Shown here in pieces: positions 1 through 6,426 of a DNA stretch of 9,853 nucleotides. The DNA is taken from assembly GCA_016179165.1 (NCBI GenBank), contig JACORX010000280.1:1-9853 (forward strand). The letters run 5' to 3'. The position numbers and the translations under genes are program-made. Every line of letters starts with the position of its first letter. Within the stretch, counting starts at the first letter, position 1. The notes below the pieces were generated by a model, which ran no database searches, was not told where the DNA came from, and saw nothing but the letters and a program-made list of their open reading frames with translations. The stretch is from Candidatus Rokuibacteriota bacterium. Lineage in GTDB: Bacteria; Methylomirabilota; Methylomirabilia; Rokubacteriales; CSP1-6.

Positions 1-714
1 CCCAAGGCCGCGGGCTTCGTCGTGATGTTCCGGCTCTATCTGGAAGGCGTGGGCGGGCCCGTCGTCCTCTGGGTGCCGGTAGCGGCCGGGCTGGCCACGA
101 TCACCATCATCGCGGGCAACCTGATGGCCATCCCCCAGCAGAACGTCAAGCGCCTGCTGGCCTACTCGGGCATCGCGCACATCGGCTACATGCTGGTCGG
201 CTTTGCCGCCGTCTCCGCCTCGGGCGTGGCCATGATGCTCTTCTACCTCGTCGCCTATCTCTTCGGGAACATGGGCGCCTTCTTCGTCGTGGAAGCCGTG
301 GCCCAGTCAGACGGCTCCGAGGCCATCTCGGCGTACAAGGGGCTGGCCCAGCGCTCGCCATTGCTCGCGCTCTCGATGCTGCTCTTCCTGCTGTCGCTGG
401 GCGGGATCCCGTTCGTCGCGGGCTTCTGGGCCAAGCTCTTCGTCTTCTGGGCCGCGATCGAGGGATGTACCGGCTGGTGCCACATGTACTGGCTGGTGCT
501 GGTTGGTGCTATCCTGACTGTCGTGGCGCTCTTCTACTACCTGCTCGTGGCCAAGCGTATGTACATCGATGCCCCCGAGCGCACGCAACCGGTGCCCGTC
601 TCGCCCTTCCTGGCGTTCTCCATCTTCGTCTGCGCCGCGGGCGTCGTCGGCGTCGGCGCGTACCCGAAGCCCCTCGTGATGGCGGCCCTGCGCGCCGCCT
701 CGAGCCTCTTCTAG
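1..714 (+). CDS. nuoN: NADH-quinone oxidoreductase subunit N, C-terminal part (partial at 5' edge)
   Basis: This is a membrane-arm antiporter-like subunit of respiratory complex I (NDH-1), which helps couple NADH:quinone electron transfer to proton translocation across the inner membrane. The frame is open from base 1, where it reads PKAAGF, a motif typical of mid-NuoN. About 237 codons are present, roughly the second half of a family that is usually about 480 residues. The antiporter-family motif QQNVKRLLAYSGIAHIGYML lies near bases 136-195 and includes the conserved Lys at 148-150. GFWAKLFVFW near 421-450 carries a second conserved membrane Lys at 433-435, equivalent by family knowledge to the essential Lys of E. 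coli NuoN. Several hydrophobic membrane segments follow in succession. It ends with TAG at 712-714. NuoN is normally the last gene of the nuo operon, which fits an unrelated gene following it. The assignment is secure; only the start is missing. Confidence 0.95.
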   Translation, partial: PKAAGFVVMFRLYLEGVGGPVVLWVPVAAGLATITIIAGNLMAIPQQNVKRLLAYSGIAHIGYMLVGFAAVSASGVAMMLFYLVAYLFGNMGAFFVVEAVAQSDGSEAISAYKGLAQRSPLLALSMLLFLLSLGGIPFVAGFWAKLFVFWAAIEGCTGWCHMYWLVLVGAILTVVALFYYLLVAKRMYIDAPERTQPVPVSPFLAFSIFVCAAGVVGVGAYPKPLVMAALRAASSLF

Positions 715-736
715 TTTCCCTCCGGAGCGCCTTCCC

Positions 737-1096
737 ATGCGCCATCTTCCTTTTACCGTCTCGATGCTCCTGCTGCTGGGCAGCGCCGCCGCGGCCCAAG
801 CGCCCACGGTGACCGAGAGCCGGGGCCTGCGCATCCAGTGGACGGTCGAGCCCCAGACGCGCGACTTCAACGCCGTCTGCGGTCAGATCTTCAACGACCA
901 ACGCACGAGTGCCAAGAACGTCGGCCTGATGGTCGAGGGCGCAGACGGTGACCGCGTGACGTTCAGAAATATTCCCAACATCGCCCGGGAGATCGTCGGC
1001 CAGTCAGGATCGCAGTTCTGCGGGACGGTGCTGAAGGCGGCGTCCTATCGCGTGATCGTCACGTCCGTGGACTGGGAGATAGCCGGCGGTCCGTAG
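737..1096 (+). CDS. small exported protein of unknown function, FxLYD-like beta domain
   Basis: This encodes 119 residues that I do not recognise as a named family. The N-terminus (MRHLPFTVSMLLLLGSAAAAQA) is a clear Sec signal peptide with likely cleavage after AQA, near residue 22. The mature part of about 97 residues is probably a single beta-sandwich. The pattern C-G-x-I-x-N-x(4)-S-A-K-N-V followed by alternating hydrophobic residues loosely resembles FxLYD/DUF3426-type domains. Two Cys (about residues 48 and 95) could form a disulfide in the periplasm. The start is supported by GGAG at 724-727, 9 nt upstream of the ATG. It begins 22 nt after nuoN and could be co-transcribed with the nuo operon, but nothing in the sequence links it functionally to complex I. 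A strong hairpin follows the stop. The gene is probably real; its function is unknown. Confidence 0.75.
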   Translation: MRHLPFTVSMLLLLGSAAAAQAPTVTESRGLRIQWTVEPQTRDFNAVCGQIFNDQRTSAKNVGLMVEGADGDRVTFRNIPNIAREIVGQSGSQFCGTVLKAASYRVIVTSVDWEIAGGP

Positions 1097-1102
1097 CGAC
1101 GT

Positions 1103-1142
1103 CCTACGCCGCGCGGCCGAGCGCCGCGCGCACCCGCGTAGG
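1103..1142. terminator. strong GC hairpin between convergent genes, likely bidirectional terminator
   Basis: The outer arms 1103-1109 (cctacgc) and 1136-1142 (gcgtagg) are perfectly complementary. An inner stem of 1110-1116 (cgcgcgg) with 1124-1130 (ccgcgcg) has a 7-nt loop and stacks directly on the 5' arm of the outer stem. It lies 6 nt past the stop of the rightward gene and about 40 nt past the leftward ftcD stop, where a shared terminator is expected. There is no clear U-tract on either side, so termination may depend on Rho or on the stem alone. Confidence 0.5.
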
Positions 1143-1184
1143 GCTCTGCCCGAAGACGAGGGCGTCGCCCGCGGGGAGCGGGAT

Positions 1185-2081
1185 TCAGGCGAGATAGGCG
1201 TCCAGGTACTTCGTGTCGGCGAGATCCGACAGGCCGACGGTCTCAGGCGCGCGGCCTTCGAAAGCGGCGCGCGGCGCGAGCCCGACGAGCTCGGCGCGCT
1301 TGATCGTGATGCCCCGCCGGGCAGCCTGTTCCGCGACCGCATCGTAGGCACCGGCGATTCCGGTGCGCCGGTGATCGAGGAGATTCATCGAAACCTGGAC
1401 GAGCCCGCGGCGCTCGAGCGGCAGCCCGAGCGCCTGCACTGCGGGCAGGCCACCCGAGGACTCGCGCACGGCGCGGGCGACGTCCCGCGCAGCTCCGAGA
1501 TCACGCGAGTCGAGCCACACGTTGTAGGCGACGAGGATGTCGCGGGCGCCCACCATGGCGCCACCGCGCCGGGGCACGAAGACAGCGGGCCCGGCGTCGG
1601 GCCACCCGGCTGGAGTGTTGAGCCGCTCGGCCAAGCCCTCGTACTCGCCACGGCGGATCTCTCCTACCGTTTTGCGCTCGGCGCGCGTCGCCGCCGCGCC
1701 GTAGAAGTAGACGGGCAGGGTGTGTACGGCCGCAATGGCTCGGCCGACGCGGCGGGCGATCCCGACGGCGTCGGCCATGGCGAGATCGCGCAGAGGCACG
1801 AACGGCATGACGTCCAGCGCCCCCAGCCGCGGGTGCATGCCGCGGTGCTCCCGCATGTCCACCCGCGCGAACACCGCCGCGGCCAGCGCCAGCGCCGCCT
1901 CCTCGACGGCCTGCGGCGCGCCGAGGAAGGTGAAGACCGAGCGGTGATGGTCGGGGTCGGCGTGGACATCGGCGAGCGTCACGCCGGGAACACCCCGCAC
2001 CGCGCCGCCAACGGCCCCCACGGCGCCCAGGTCCCGGCCTTCGCTCACGTTCGGGACGCACTCGAGGAGCGGGCTAGCCAC
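1185..2081 (-). CDS. ftcD: glutamate formimidoyltransferase (formiminotransferase domain protein)
   Basis: This enzyme transfers the formimino group of N-formimino-L-glutamate to tetrahydrofolate (EC 2.1.2.5), the last step of one histidine-degradation route that feeds one-carbon metabolism. It acts in the cytoplasm. The protein is 298 residues, the size of a stand-alone formiminotransferase without the cyclodeaminase domain. The N-terminal signature LLECVPNVSEGRD is at residues 5-17. MHPRLGALDVMPFVP at 82-96 matches the HPRMGALDVCPFIP block of mammalian FTCD, so His83 is the likely catalytic His. The block VYFYGAAA..AERKTVGEIRRGEYEGL (124-150), the motif GARDILVAYNVWL (178-190) and QVSMNLLD (229-236) also match. 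I chose GTG at 2081 because it directly precedes the family N-terminus. The longer open frame up to 2303 runs through a palindromic element and reads as non-coding. It is divergent from the five-gene unit at 2362-7766. No hut genes are visible, so another formimino acceptor or donor such as formiminoglycine cannot be excluded. Confidence 0.9.
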   Translation of the reverse strand: MASPLLECVPNVSEGRDLGAVGAVGGAVRGVPGVTLADVHADPDHHRSVFTFLGAPQAVEEAALALAAAVFARVDMREHRGMHPRLGALDVMPFVPLRDLAMADAVGIARRVGRAIAAVHTLPVYFYGAAATRAERKTVGEIRRGEYEGLAERLNTPAGWPDAGPAVFVPRRGGAMVGARDILVAYNVWLDSRDLGAARDVARAVRESSGGLPAVQALGLPLERRGLVQVSMNLLDHRRTGIAGAYDAVAEQAARRGITIKRAELVGLAPRAAFEGRAPETVGLSDLADTKYLDAYLA

Positions 2082-2089
2082 AGAACCAC

Positions 2090-2095
2090 ATGATA
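2090..2095 (-). promoter_or_regulatory. possible -10 box of ftcD
   Basis: On the minus strand the hexamer TATCAT lies only 8 nt upstream of the chosen GTG start of ftcD, just outside the palindrome. No convincing -35 hexamer is seen at 16-18 nt spacing. If it is real, the transcript would be nearly leaderless, which would suit the absence of a clear Shine-Dalgarno sequence before this GTG. Confidence 0.25.
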
Positions 2096-2321
2096 CGCGA
2101 GGCACTGGGCCAAGTTGCGAGCCAGACCAACCCAGCTCTCGCCTCGGGGCTACGCCCCTCAGCTCGAACGGCCACGCCCGAGGGAGCCAGGGACGCGAGG
2201 CGTACGTGGGTGTACGTTGAGCGTCGCTGGCGACCGAGAACGTGGAGGTTCGAGCTGAGCGGCCCTGCCGCGAGGCGAGGGCTGAGTTGATCTGGCGAAG
2301 CAAATTGGCCCAGTACCCGCG
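2096..2321. repeat. 226-bp imperfect palindrome (long inverted repeat, MITE/REP-like or regulatory hairpin)
   Basis: The left half pairs with the right half about a centre at 2208/2209. In the best block, 2122-2177 against the reverse complement of 2240-2295, I count about 45 of 56 positions identical with no gap. The outer block (actgggccaa on the left at 2104-2113, ttggcccagt on the right at 2305-2314) continues the match with single-base bulges. The core at 2201-2216 (cgtac...gtacg) is the tip. The element fills most of the spacer between ftcD and the AIR-synthase-like gene. It contains open frames on both strands, but none has a recognisable protein. It could be a non-autonomous mobile repeat or a cruciform/RNA hairpin. 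Only a genome-wide copy count would tell. Confidence 0.8.
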
Positions 2322-2323
2322 CC

Positions 2324-2352
2324 TTGCTCCAGTAACGCGCGGCTCCTATACT
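2324..2352 (+). promoter_or_regulatory. candidate sigma70-type promoter for the five-gene unit
   Basis: TTGCTC at 2324-2329 and TATACT at 2347-2352 are separated by 17 bp, the canonical spacing. The -35 box begins 3 nt after the palindrome ends. The -10 box ends 9 nt before the ATG at 2362, so the predicted transcript would have a leader of only a few bases. A Shine-Dalgarno-like GGAGG at 2355-2359 sits 2 nt from the ATG, which is closer than usual. Leaderless initiation and SD-led initiation from a more distant promoter are therefore both possible. Confidence 0.45.
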
Positions 2353-2361
2353 ACGGAGGCC

Positions 2362-3393
2362 ATGCCGTTTCTCCCCGTGGGCAAGCTCCCCGCCGAGCTG
2401 CTCCAGCGACTGTTTGCCAAGTACGTGCCGGCCGACCCGCGCGTGATCGTGGGACCGCAGGTGGGCGAGGACGCCGCCGTCCTCGACATGGGCGACCGCT
2501 ATCTCGTCGCCACGACTGATCCCATCACCTTCGCCACCGACGAGATGGGCTGGTACGCGCTGCACGTCAACGCCAACGACCTCGCCGTGCGCGGCGCTGC
2601 GCCGCGCTGGTTCATGGCGACCGTGCTCCTGCCGGAAGGCAAGAGCCGCGAGGCGCAGGTGGAACAGCTCTTCGCCGAGGTCGCGGAAGCGTGCGCCGCT
2701 GTCGGCGTCTCGCTCGTGGGCGGGCACACGGAAGTGACGGCCGGCCTACCGCGCCCCATCGTCGTCGGCGCCATGCTGGGGGAGGTCGACAAGGACCGGC
2801 TCGTGACGACGGGTGGCGCCCAGATCGGCGACGCCGTGCTGCTGACCAAGGGCGTGCCGCTCGAGGGCGCGTCGATCATCGCGCGAGAGCGCCGCGAGGA
2901 AGCGCTCCGCCGCGGCGTGCCCGCCGAGATCGTGGAACGCGCGCGCGGCTTTCTCCGGAGCCCCGGCATCAGCGTCGTGCCGGAGGCGCGCGCGGCCTGC
3001 GGCGCGGCGCGCGTGCATGCGATGCACGACCCGACGGAGGGCGGGCTCGGCACCGCCTGCTGGGAGATGGCCCAGGCGGCCGGCGTGGGGCTTCGCATAG
3101 ACCGCGAGCGCGTGCCGGTCCTGCCCGAGGGGCGACGGCTCTGCGAGGCATTCGGGCTCGACCCGATCGGCACCATCGCATCGGGCTCGCTCCTGATGAC
3201 CGTCGCGCCGGAAGACGCCGACGCGGTCACGAACGCCTGCCGCGCTGCCGGCATCGACTGCGCCGCCATCGGCCGCGTCACGCCGGCCGCGGACGGCGTC
3301 GCGCTCGTCTCGGGCGGCCACCCGCGCCCCATGCCCGCCTTCCCCCAGGACGAGATCACGCGCATCTTCGGAACTTCCTCATGCCCCAGATAG
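2362..3393 (+). CDS. AIR synthase-related / HypE-like ATP-binding protein
   Basis: This is a 343-residue member of the PurM/HypE/SelD/ThiL (AIR synthase-related) superfamily. Known members bind ATP at a dimer interface and phosphorylate or activate a substrate, often an amide or carbamoyl oxygen. The N-terminal half has the glycine/acidic motif VGEDAAVLDMGDRYLVATTD, a metal/ATP-binding signature. NANDLAVRGAAPRWFMATVLLPEG follows, very close to HypE (NDLAVMGA). Then come VGGHTEV and the C-terminal domain motif HDPTEGGLG. Unlike HypE it lacks the terminal Pro-Arg-Ile-Cys tail that accepts the thiocarboxamide, and ends in GTSSCPR instead. It also lacks the N-terminal Sec/Cys of SelD. No hydrogenase-maturation genes are nearby. 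The ATG at 2362 was chosen for GGAGG just upstream and because residues before it come from the palindrome. The last 13 nt overlap the next gene. The superfamily is certain; the substrate is unknown. Confidence 0.88.
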   Translation: MPFLPVGKLPAELLQRLFAKYVPADPRVIVGPQVGEDAAVLDMGDRYLVATTDPITFATDEMGWYALHVNANDLAVRGAAPRWFMATVLLPEGKSREAQVEQLFAEVAEACAAVGVSLVGGHTEVTAGLPRPIVVGAMLGEVDKDRLVTTGGAQIGDAVLLTKGVPLEGASIIARERREEALRRGVPAEIVERARGFLRSPGISVVPEARAACGAARVHAMHDPTEGGLGTACWEMAQAAGVGLRIDRERVPVLPEGRRLCEAFGLDPIGTIASGSLLMTVAPEDADAVTNACRAAGIDCAAIGRVTPAADGVALVSGGHPRPMPAFPQDEITRIFGTSSCPR

Positions 3394-4979
3394 GCTACGC
3401 GCACCGCCAGGCACCGATGGCGCGGGACGGCATGGTCGCCTCGTGCCACCCGCTCGCCTCGCTGGCCGGCGTCGAGACGCTCAAGTCGGGCGGCAACGTG
3501 GTGGATGCCGCCATCGCCACCAATGCCGTGCTGGGCGTGACGCAACCGAACTTCTGCGGCGTGGGCGGCGACTTCTTCTGCCTCTACTACGAGGCCGAGA
3601 GTCGGCACGTCCATTTCCTGAATGGCGCGGGACGCTCGGGCTCGCGCGCGGGCCTCGAGGCGCTCGGGCGCCGCGGGCTCACCGCCGTCCCGATGATCGG
3701 CCCCGGCGCGGTGTCGGTGCCGGGCGCGACGCGTGCGTGGTCCATGCTCCTCGAGCGCTTCGGCACACGCCCGCTCAAGAGCCTCCTGGTACCCGCCATC
3801 CACTACGCCGCCGACGGCTTTCCGCTGACGGACATCGTGAGCCAGGCCATCCGCGAGCGCTTCGAGCTGATCGACGATCCCGAGTGGCGCCGCATCTTCG
3901 TCCCGGGCGGTGGCTTCGCCGAGCCGGGGGATATCCTTCTCCAGCCCGACCTCGCGCGCACGCTGACAGAGCTGGGGGAGAACCCCGACCTCTTCTACGG
4001 CGGCCGGGTCGGGCAGGCGATCGCGAAGCGCCTGGAACGCGACGGCTTCCTCACCGCTGACGATCTTGCGGGGCACGCGGGCGCGTGGGGCGAGCCCGTC
4101 AGCACCACCTATCGCGGCTACACGGTGTGGGAGACGCCGCCGCCGACGCAGGGCATCGCGACCCTCCTGACCCTCAACCTCCTCGAGGGCTTCGACGTAC
4201 CGGCGCACCCGATCCACTCGGTCGAACACCTGCACCTGCTCCTCGAGATGACCAAGCTCGCCTATGCCGACCGCGACCGCTGGGTCGCCGATCCAGCCAC
4301 GTCCCGCCTGCCCGTCCGATCCTTGCTCGACAAGGCCTATGCCGCGCGCAGGCGTGCCGCCTTCGACCCGGACAAGGCGCAGCGCTACGAACCGGGCGAG
4401 GTCGACGGCGACACGACGGGCTTCGTGGTTGCCGACGGGCGCGGCAATGTCCTCTCGGTGATCCAGAGCCTCTACAAGAGCTTCGGCTCCGGCGTGGTGC
4501 CGCCCGGCACCGGTGTCGTGCTCCAGAACCGCGGCGCCTACTTCAACACGAATCCCGCGCACCCGAACTGTTTCGGGCCCCGCAAGCATCCCTTCCACAC
4601 GCTCATCGCCTGCATCGTGACGCGCGGGGAGCGGCCGGTGTTGGGGCTCGCCAACATGGGGGGCGACGGGCAGGCGATGTTCCACACCCAGATCCTCACC
4701 AACGCGCTCGACTACGGCATGGAGATCCAGGAGGCGATCGAGCGGCCGCGCTTCTTCATGGGACGCATCAATCCGGGCGACGCGCCCGACCTGGTGCGGC
4801 TGGAGAGCCGCGTCCCCGTCCCCGTGCGCGAAGAGCTGCTGCGCCGCGGGCACAACATCCTGCCGGTGTCCGACTGGTTTACCTCTGAGGGGCACGCCCA
4901 CGCCGTCGCCGTCTCAGGGGATAGCGTTCTCCGGGGCGGCGCAGACCCGCGCGGAGACGGCGCGGCTGTGGGATATTGA
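3381..4979 (+). CDS. gamma-glutamyltransferase family Ntn hydrolase
   Basis: This encodes 532 residues, with the start codon inside the end of the preceding gene, so the two are probably translationally coupled. Family members are proenzymes that self-cleave before a Thr, which becomes the catalytic nucleophile of the small subunit. They hydrolyse or transfer gamma-glutamyl groups from glutathione and similar amides. The motifs appear in order: MVASCHPLASLAG with GGNVVDAAIATNAVLGV (residues 18-53), GVGGDFF (60-66), then GDTTGFVVADGRGN, in which Thr345 is the expected cleavage and catalytic residue. GSGVVPPGTGVVLQNRGAYF, MGGDGQAMFHTQ and DYGMEIQEAIERPRF follow, with a terminal GGADPRGDGAAVGY. 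There is no signal peptide, so unlike E. coli Ggt it should act in the cytoplasm. The GGDGQ subgroup also holds oxamate amidohydrolase (HpxW) and YwrD-like proteins. The fold and mechanism are therefore secure, but the exact substrate is not. Confidence 0.92.
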   Translation: MPQIGYAHRQAPMARDGMVASCHPLASLAGVETLKSGGNVVDAAIATNAVLGVTQPNFCGVGGDFFCLYYEAESRHVHFLNGAGRSGSRAGLEALGRRGLTAVPMIGPGAVSVPGATRAWSMLLERFGTRPLKSLLVPAIHYAADGFPLTDIVSQAIRERFELIDDPEWRRIFVPGGGFAEPGDILLQPDLARTLTELGENPDLFYGGRVGQAIAKRLERDGFLTADDLAGHAGAWGEPVSTTYRGYTVWETPPPTQGIATLLTLNLLEGFDVPAHPIHSVEHLHLLLEMTKLAYADRDRWVADPATSRLPVRSLLDKAYAARRRAAFDPDKAQRYEPGEVDGDTTGFVVADGRGNVLSVIQSLYKSFGSGVVPPGTGVVLQNRGAYFNTNPAHPNCFGPRKHPFHTLIACIVTRGERPVLGLANMGGDGQAMFHTQILTNALDYGMEIQEAIERPRFFMGRINPGDAPDLVRLESRVPVPVREELLRRGHNILPVSDWFTSEGHAHAVAVSGDSVLRGGADPRGDGAAVGY

Positions 4980-4983
4980 GGGC

Positions 4984-5559
4984 GTGCGAGCTATCCGATT
5001 GATCGCGGTGGTTTTGGCGTTGGCGCTGGTCCTGCCGGCCGCGGCAGGCGCGGCCGGCTGGGGAGGCATCGAGCCCGGCGACACCACGCTCGAGCAGGTG
5101 CGGGAGCGCTACGGCGTGCCGTCGAAGGAGACCAAGCAGAAGGTCGAGACCTACGACACCACGACCTGGATCTACGAGGGCACCAAGGCGCCGGGCGGCA
5201 TGAACAGGATGGTGGTGGACTTCGGCCTCCTCAAGCCCGACGGCTACAAGCCGAAGATCGTGCGCGTTTTTGTCCTCGAGCCCAGGCCGACCATCTTTGC
5301 CGTCCAGACCGTTATCGACGGTTGGGGGCTCCCGTCGGCGACCGGCGACCAAGGCAGCTATCCCACGATGTTCTACGAGGCGGGCCTCGTCGTCATCTTC
5401 GACAAGCAGGCCCTTTGGGCGCACTCCATGACCTTCACGCTGCCCCAGCCTCTGCCTCAGCCTCCCACGGCCGGGCCGCCCGCTCCGGCTCCCGCCCCAC
5501 CAAAGGCGACCACGGCACCCAAGCCCGGCTCGACCTCGCCCGCCGGCGCGCGCCCGTAG
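4984..5559 (+). CDS. exported BamE/SmpA-like small protein with proline-rich tail
   Basis: This encodes 191 residues starting at GTG, 4 nt after the previous stop. GAGGG overlaps that stop and is too close to the GTG to be a good ribosome-binding site, so coupling is likely. Residues 1-25 are a signal peptide (hydrophobic LIAVVLALALVLPAAAGA) without a lipobox. The mature part begins GIEPGDTTLEQVRERYGVPS, which resembles the start of BamE/SmpA domains. The pattern seems to occur twice: YGVPS...Y...TWIYEG...VVDF at about residues 43-80 and WGLPS...Y...MFYEAG...VVIF at about 114-139. That suggests two structurally similar halves. From residue 153 a low-complexity tail rich in Pro, Ala and Thr runs to the end. 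It is an exported protein placed between cytoplasmic enzymes of the same unit. Its function is unknown, and the BamE resemblance is suggestive only. Confidence 0.78.
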   Translation: MRAIRLIAVVLALALVLPAAAGAAGWGGIEPGDTTLEQVRERYGVPSKETKQKVETYDTTTWIYEGTKAPGGMNRMVVDFGLLKPDGYKPKIVRVFVLEPRPTIFAVQTVIDGWGLPSATGDQGSYPTMFYEAGLVVIFDKQALWAHSMTFTLPQPLPQPPTAGPPAPAPAPPKATTAPKPGSTSPAGARP

Positions 5560-5562
5560 CGG

Positions 5563-6426
5563 ATGGTCGACCGGCTCCTCGCGTTCGACCCGGGCGGCCG
5601 GGGGATTGCGCGTTTCTTCGTGCCCGGCGGCGCGGCTCGCGCGGCCCGCGCCCTCCGGCGCGCGAAGCGCGTGCTCCTCACGACCGGGTTCTCACTCGGT
5701 CCAGGACTGCCCGAGACCGACGGCCCGCCGGGCACGGCCTCGCTGGGCAGGGCGCTTCGCGCTCTCGGAGCTGACGTGAGCTACATCACCGACGCCGCGT
5801 CCCTCCCGCCGCTCCAGGCTGCTCTCAGCGTGCTCGGCGAGCCGACCCGGATCCTGACCTTTCACGCGGGCGGCGACGCCGCGCTCACGGCGCGGCGGCT
5901 CCTGGCCGAGCACGCGCCGACCCACCTCGTCGCCATCGAGCGCCCGGGGCGCACGCGCGGCGGCGACTACCTGAGCATGCGCGGCGAGTCAGTCCGCGAG
6001 TGGAACGGGCCGCTCGACGCGCTCTTTCTTGAAGCCCCGCGGCGGGTGGTCACGGTCGGCGTCGGCGACGGAGGCAACGAGATCGGCATGGGCGCCTTGA
6101 GTGCGCGCCTCCGGGGCGCGGGAGCGCGGATCAGGAAGGTCGCCTCGGTTGTTCCCGCGCGGCACGTGGTCGTCGCCGGCGTGTCGAACTGGGGCGCGTA
6201 CGGCATCGTCGTCGAGCTCGCGGGGCTCTCGAAGCGCCCTCTGCTGCATACCGCCGAGGAAGAACGCCAAATGGTCCGTGCCTGCGTCGCGGCCGGCGCG
6301 GTTGACGGCATCACGCGCAAGCGTGCTGCGACCGTGGACGCGCTCCCTTTGGAGGCGCATGCGGGCATGGTAGAGTTGATGCGTCTGATCCAGGATTCGA
6401 CCCCCCACGGAGGCACGATCCGATGA
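5563..6426 (+). CDS. D-glutamate cyclase-like protein (DUF4392)
   Basis: This encodes 287 residues matching the DUF4392 family, whose mitochondrial member (DGLUCY, formerly C14orf159) converts D-glutamate to 5-oxo-D-proline. The motifs are TGFSLGPGLPETDGPPG (residues 41-57), ERPGRTRGGDYLSMRG (126-141), the hallmark glycine-rich GVGDGGNEIGMG (166-177) and SNWGAYG (208-214), ending with a GAVDGITR segment (245-252). The length fits the stand-alone bacterial form. No signal peptide is seen, so it is cytoplasmic. The start is 3 nt after the previous stop with no clear Shine-Dalgarno, and the last 4 nt (ATGA) overlap the aminotransferase start. This is the arrangement of a translationally coupled operon. 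The neighbouring GGT-family enzyme could supply or consume gamma-glutamyl or 5-oxoproline compounds, which is inference. The family call is strong; the enzyme activity is extrapolated from the mammalian protein. Confidence 0.87.
   Translation: MVDRLLAFDPGGRGIARFFVPGGAARAARALRRAKRVLLTTGFSLGPGLPETDGPPGTASLGRALRALGADVSYITDAASLPPLQAALSVLGEPTRILTFHAGGDAALTARRLLAEHAPTHLVAIERPGRTRGGDYLSMRGESVREWNGPLDALFLEAPRRVVTVGVGDGGNEIGMGALSARLRGAGARIRKVASVVPARHVVVAGVSNWGAYGIVVELAGLSKRPLLHTAEEERQMVRACVAAGAVDGITRKRAATVDALPLEAHAGMVELMRLIQDSTPHGGTIR

Noticed and set aside
1371..2093. 240-codon plus-strand open frame opposite ftcD
   Set aside because: It is the antisense shadow of a well-supported formiminotransferase; the translation is Arg/His/Gly-rich without motifs.
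2082..2303. N-terminal extension of ftcD by 74 residues
   Set aside because: The extension lies in the palindrome and has no similarity to the family, whose N-terminus begins right after the GTG at 2081.
2362..3393. Selenophosphate synthetase (SelD)
   Set aside because: It has no N-terminal Cys/Sec-containing loop. The motifs match HypE/AIR-synthase-related proteins instead.
2499..4901. 800-codon open frame on the minus strand, antisense to the AIR-synthase-like and GGT genes
   Set aside because: It is a GC-driven shadow. The plus-strand frames carry clear family motifs through the whole stretch, and the antisense protein is His/Arg/Gly-rich with no recognisable domain.
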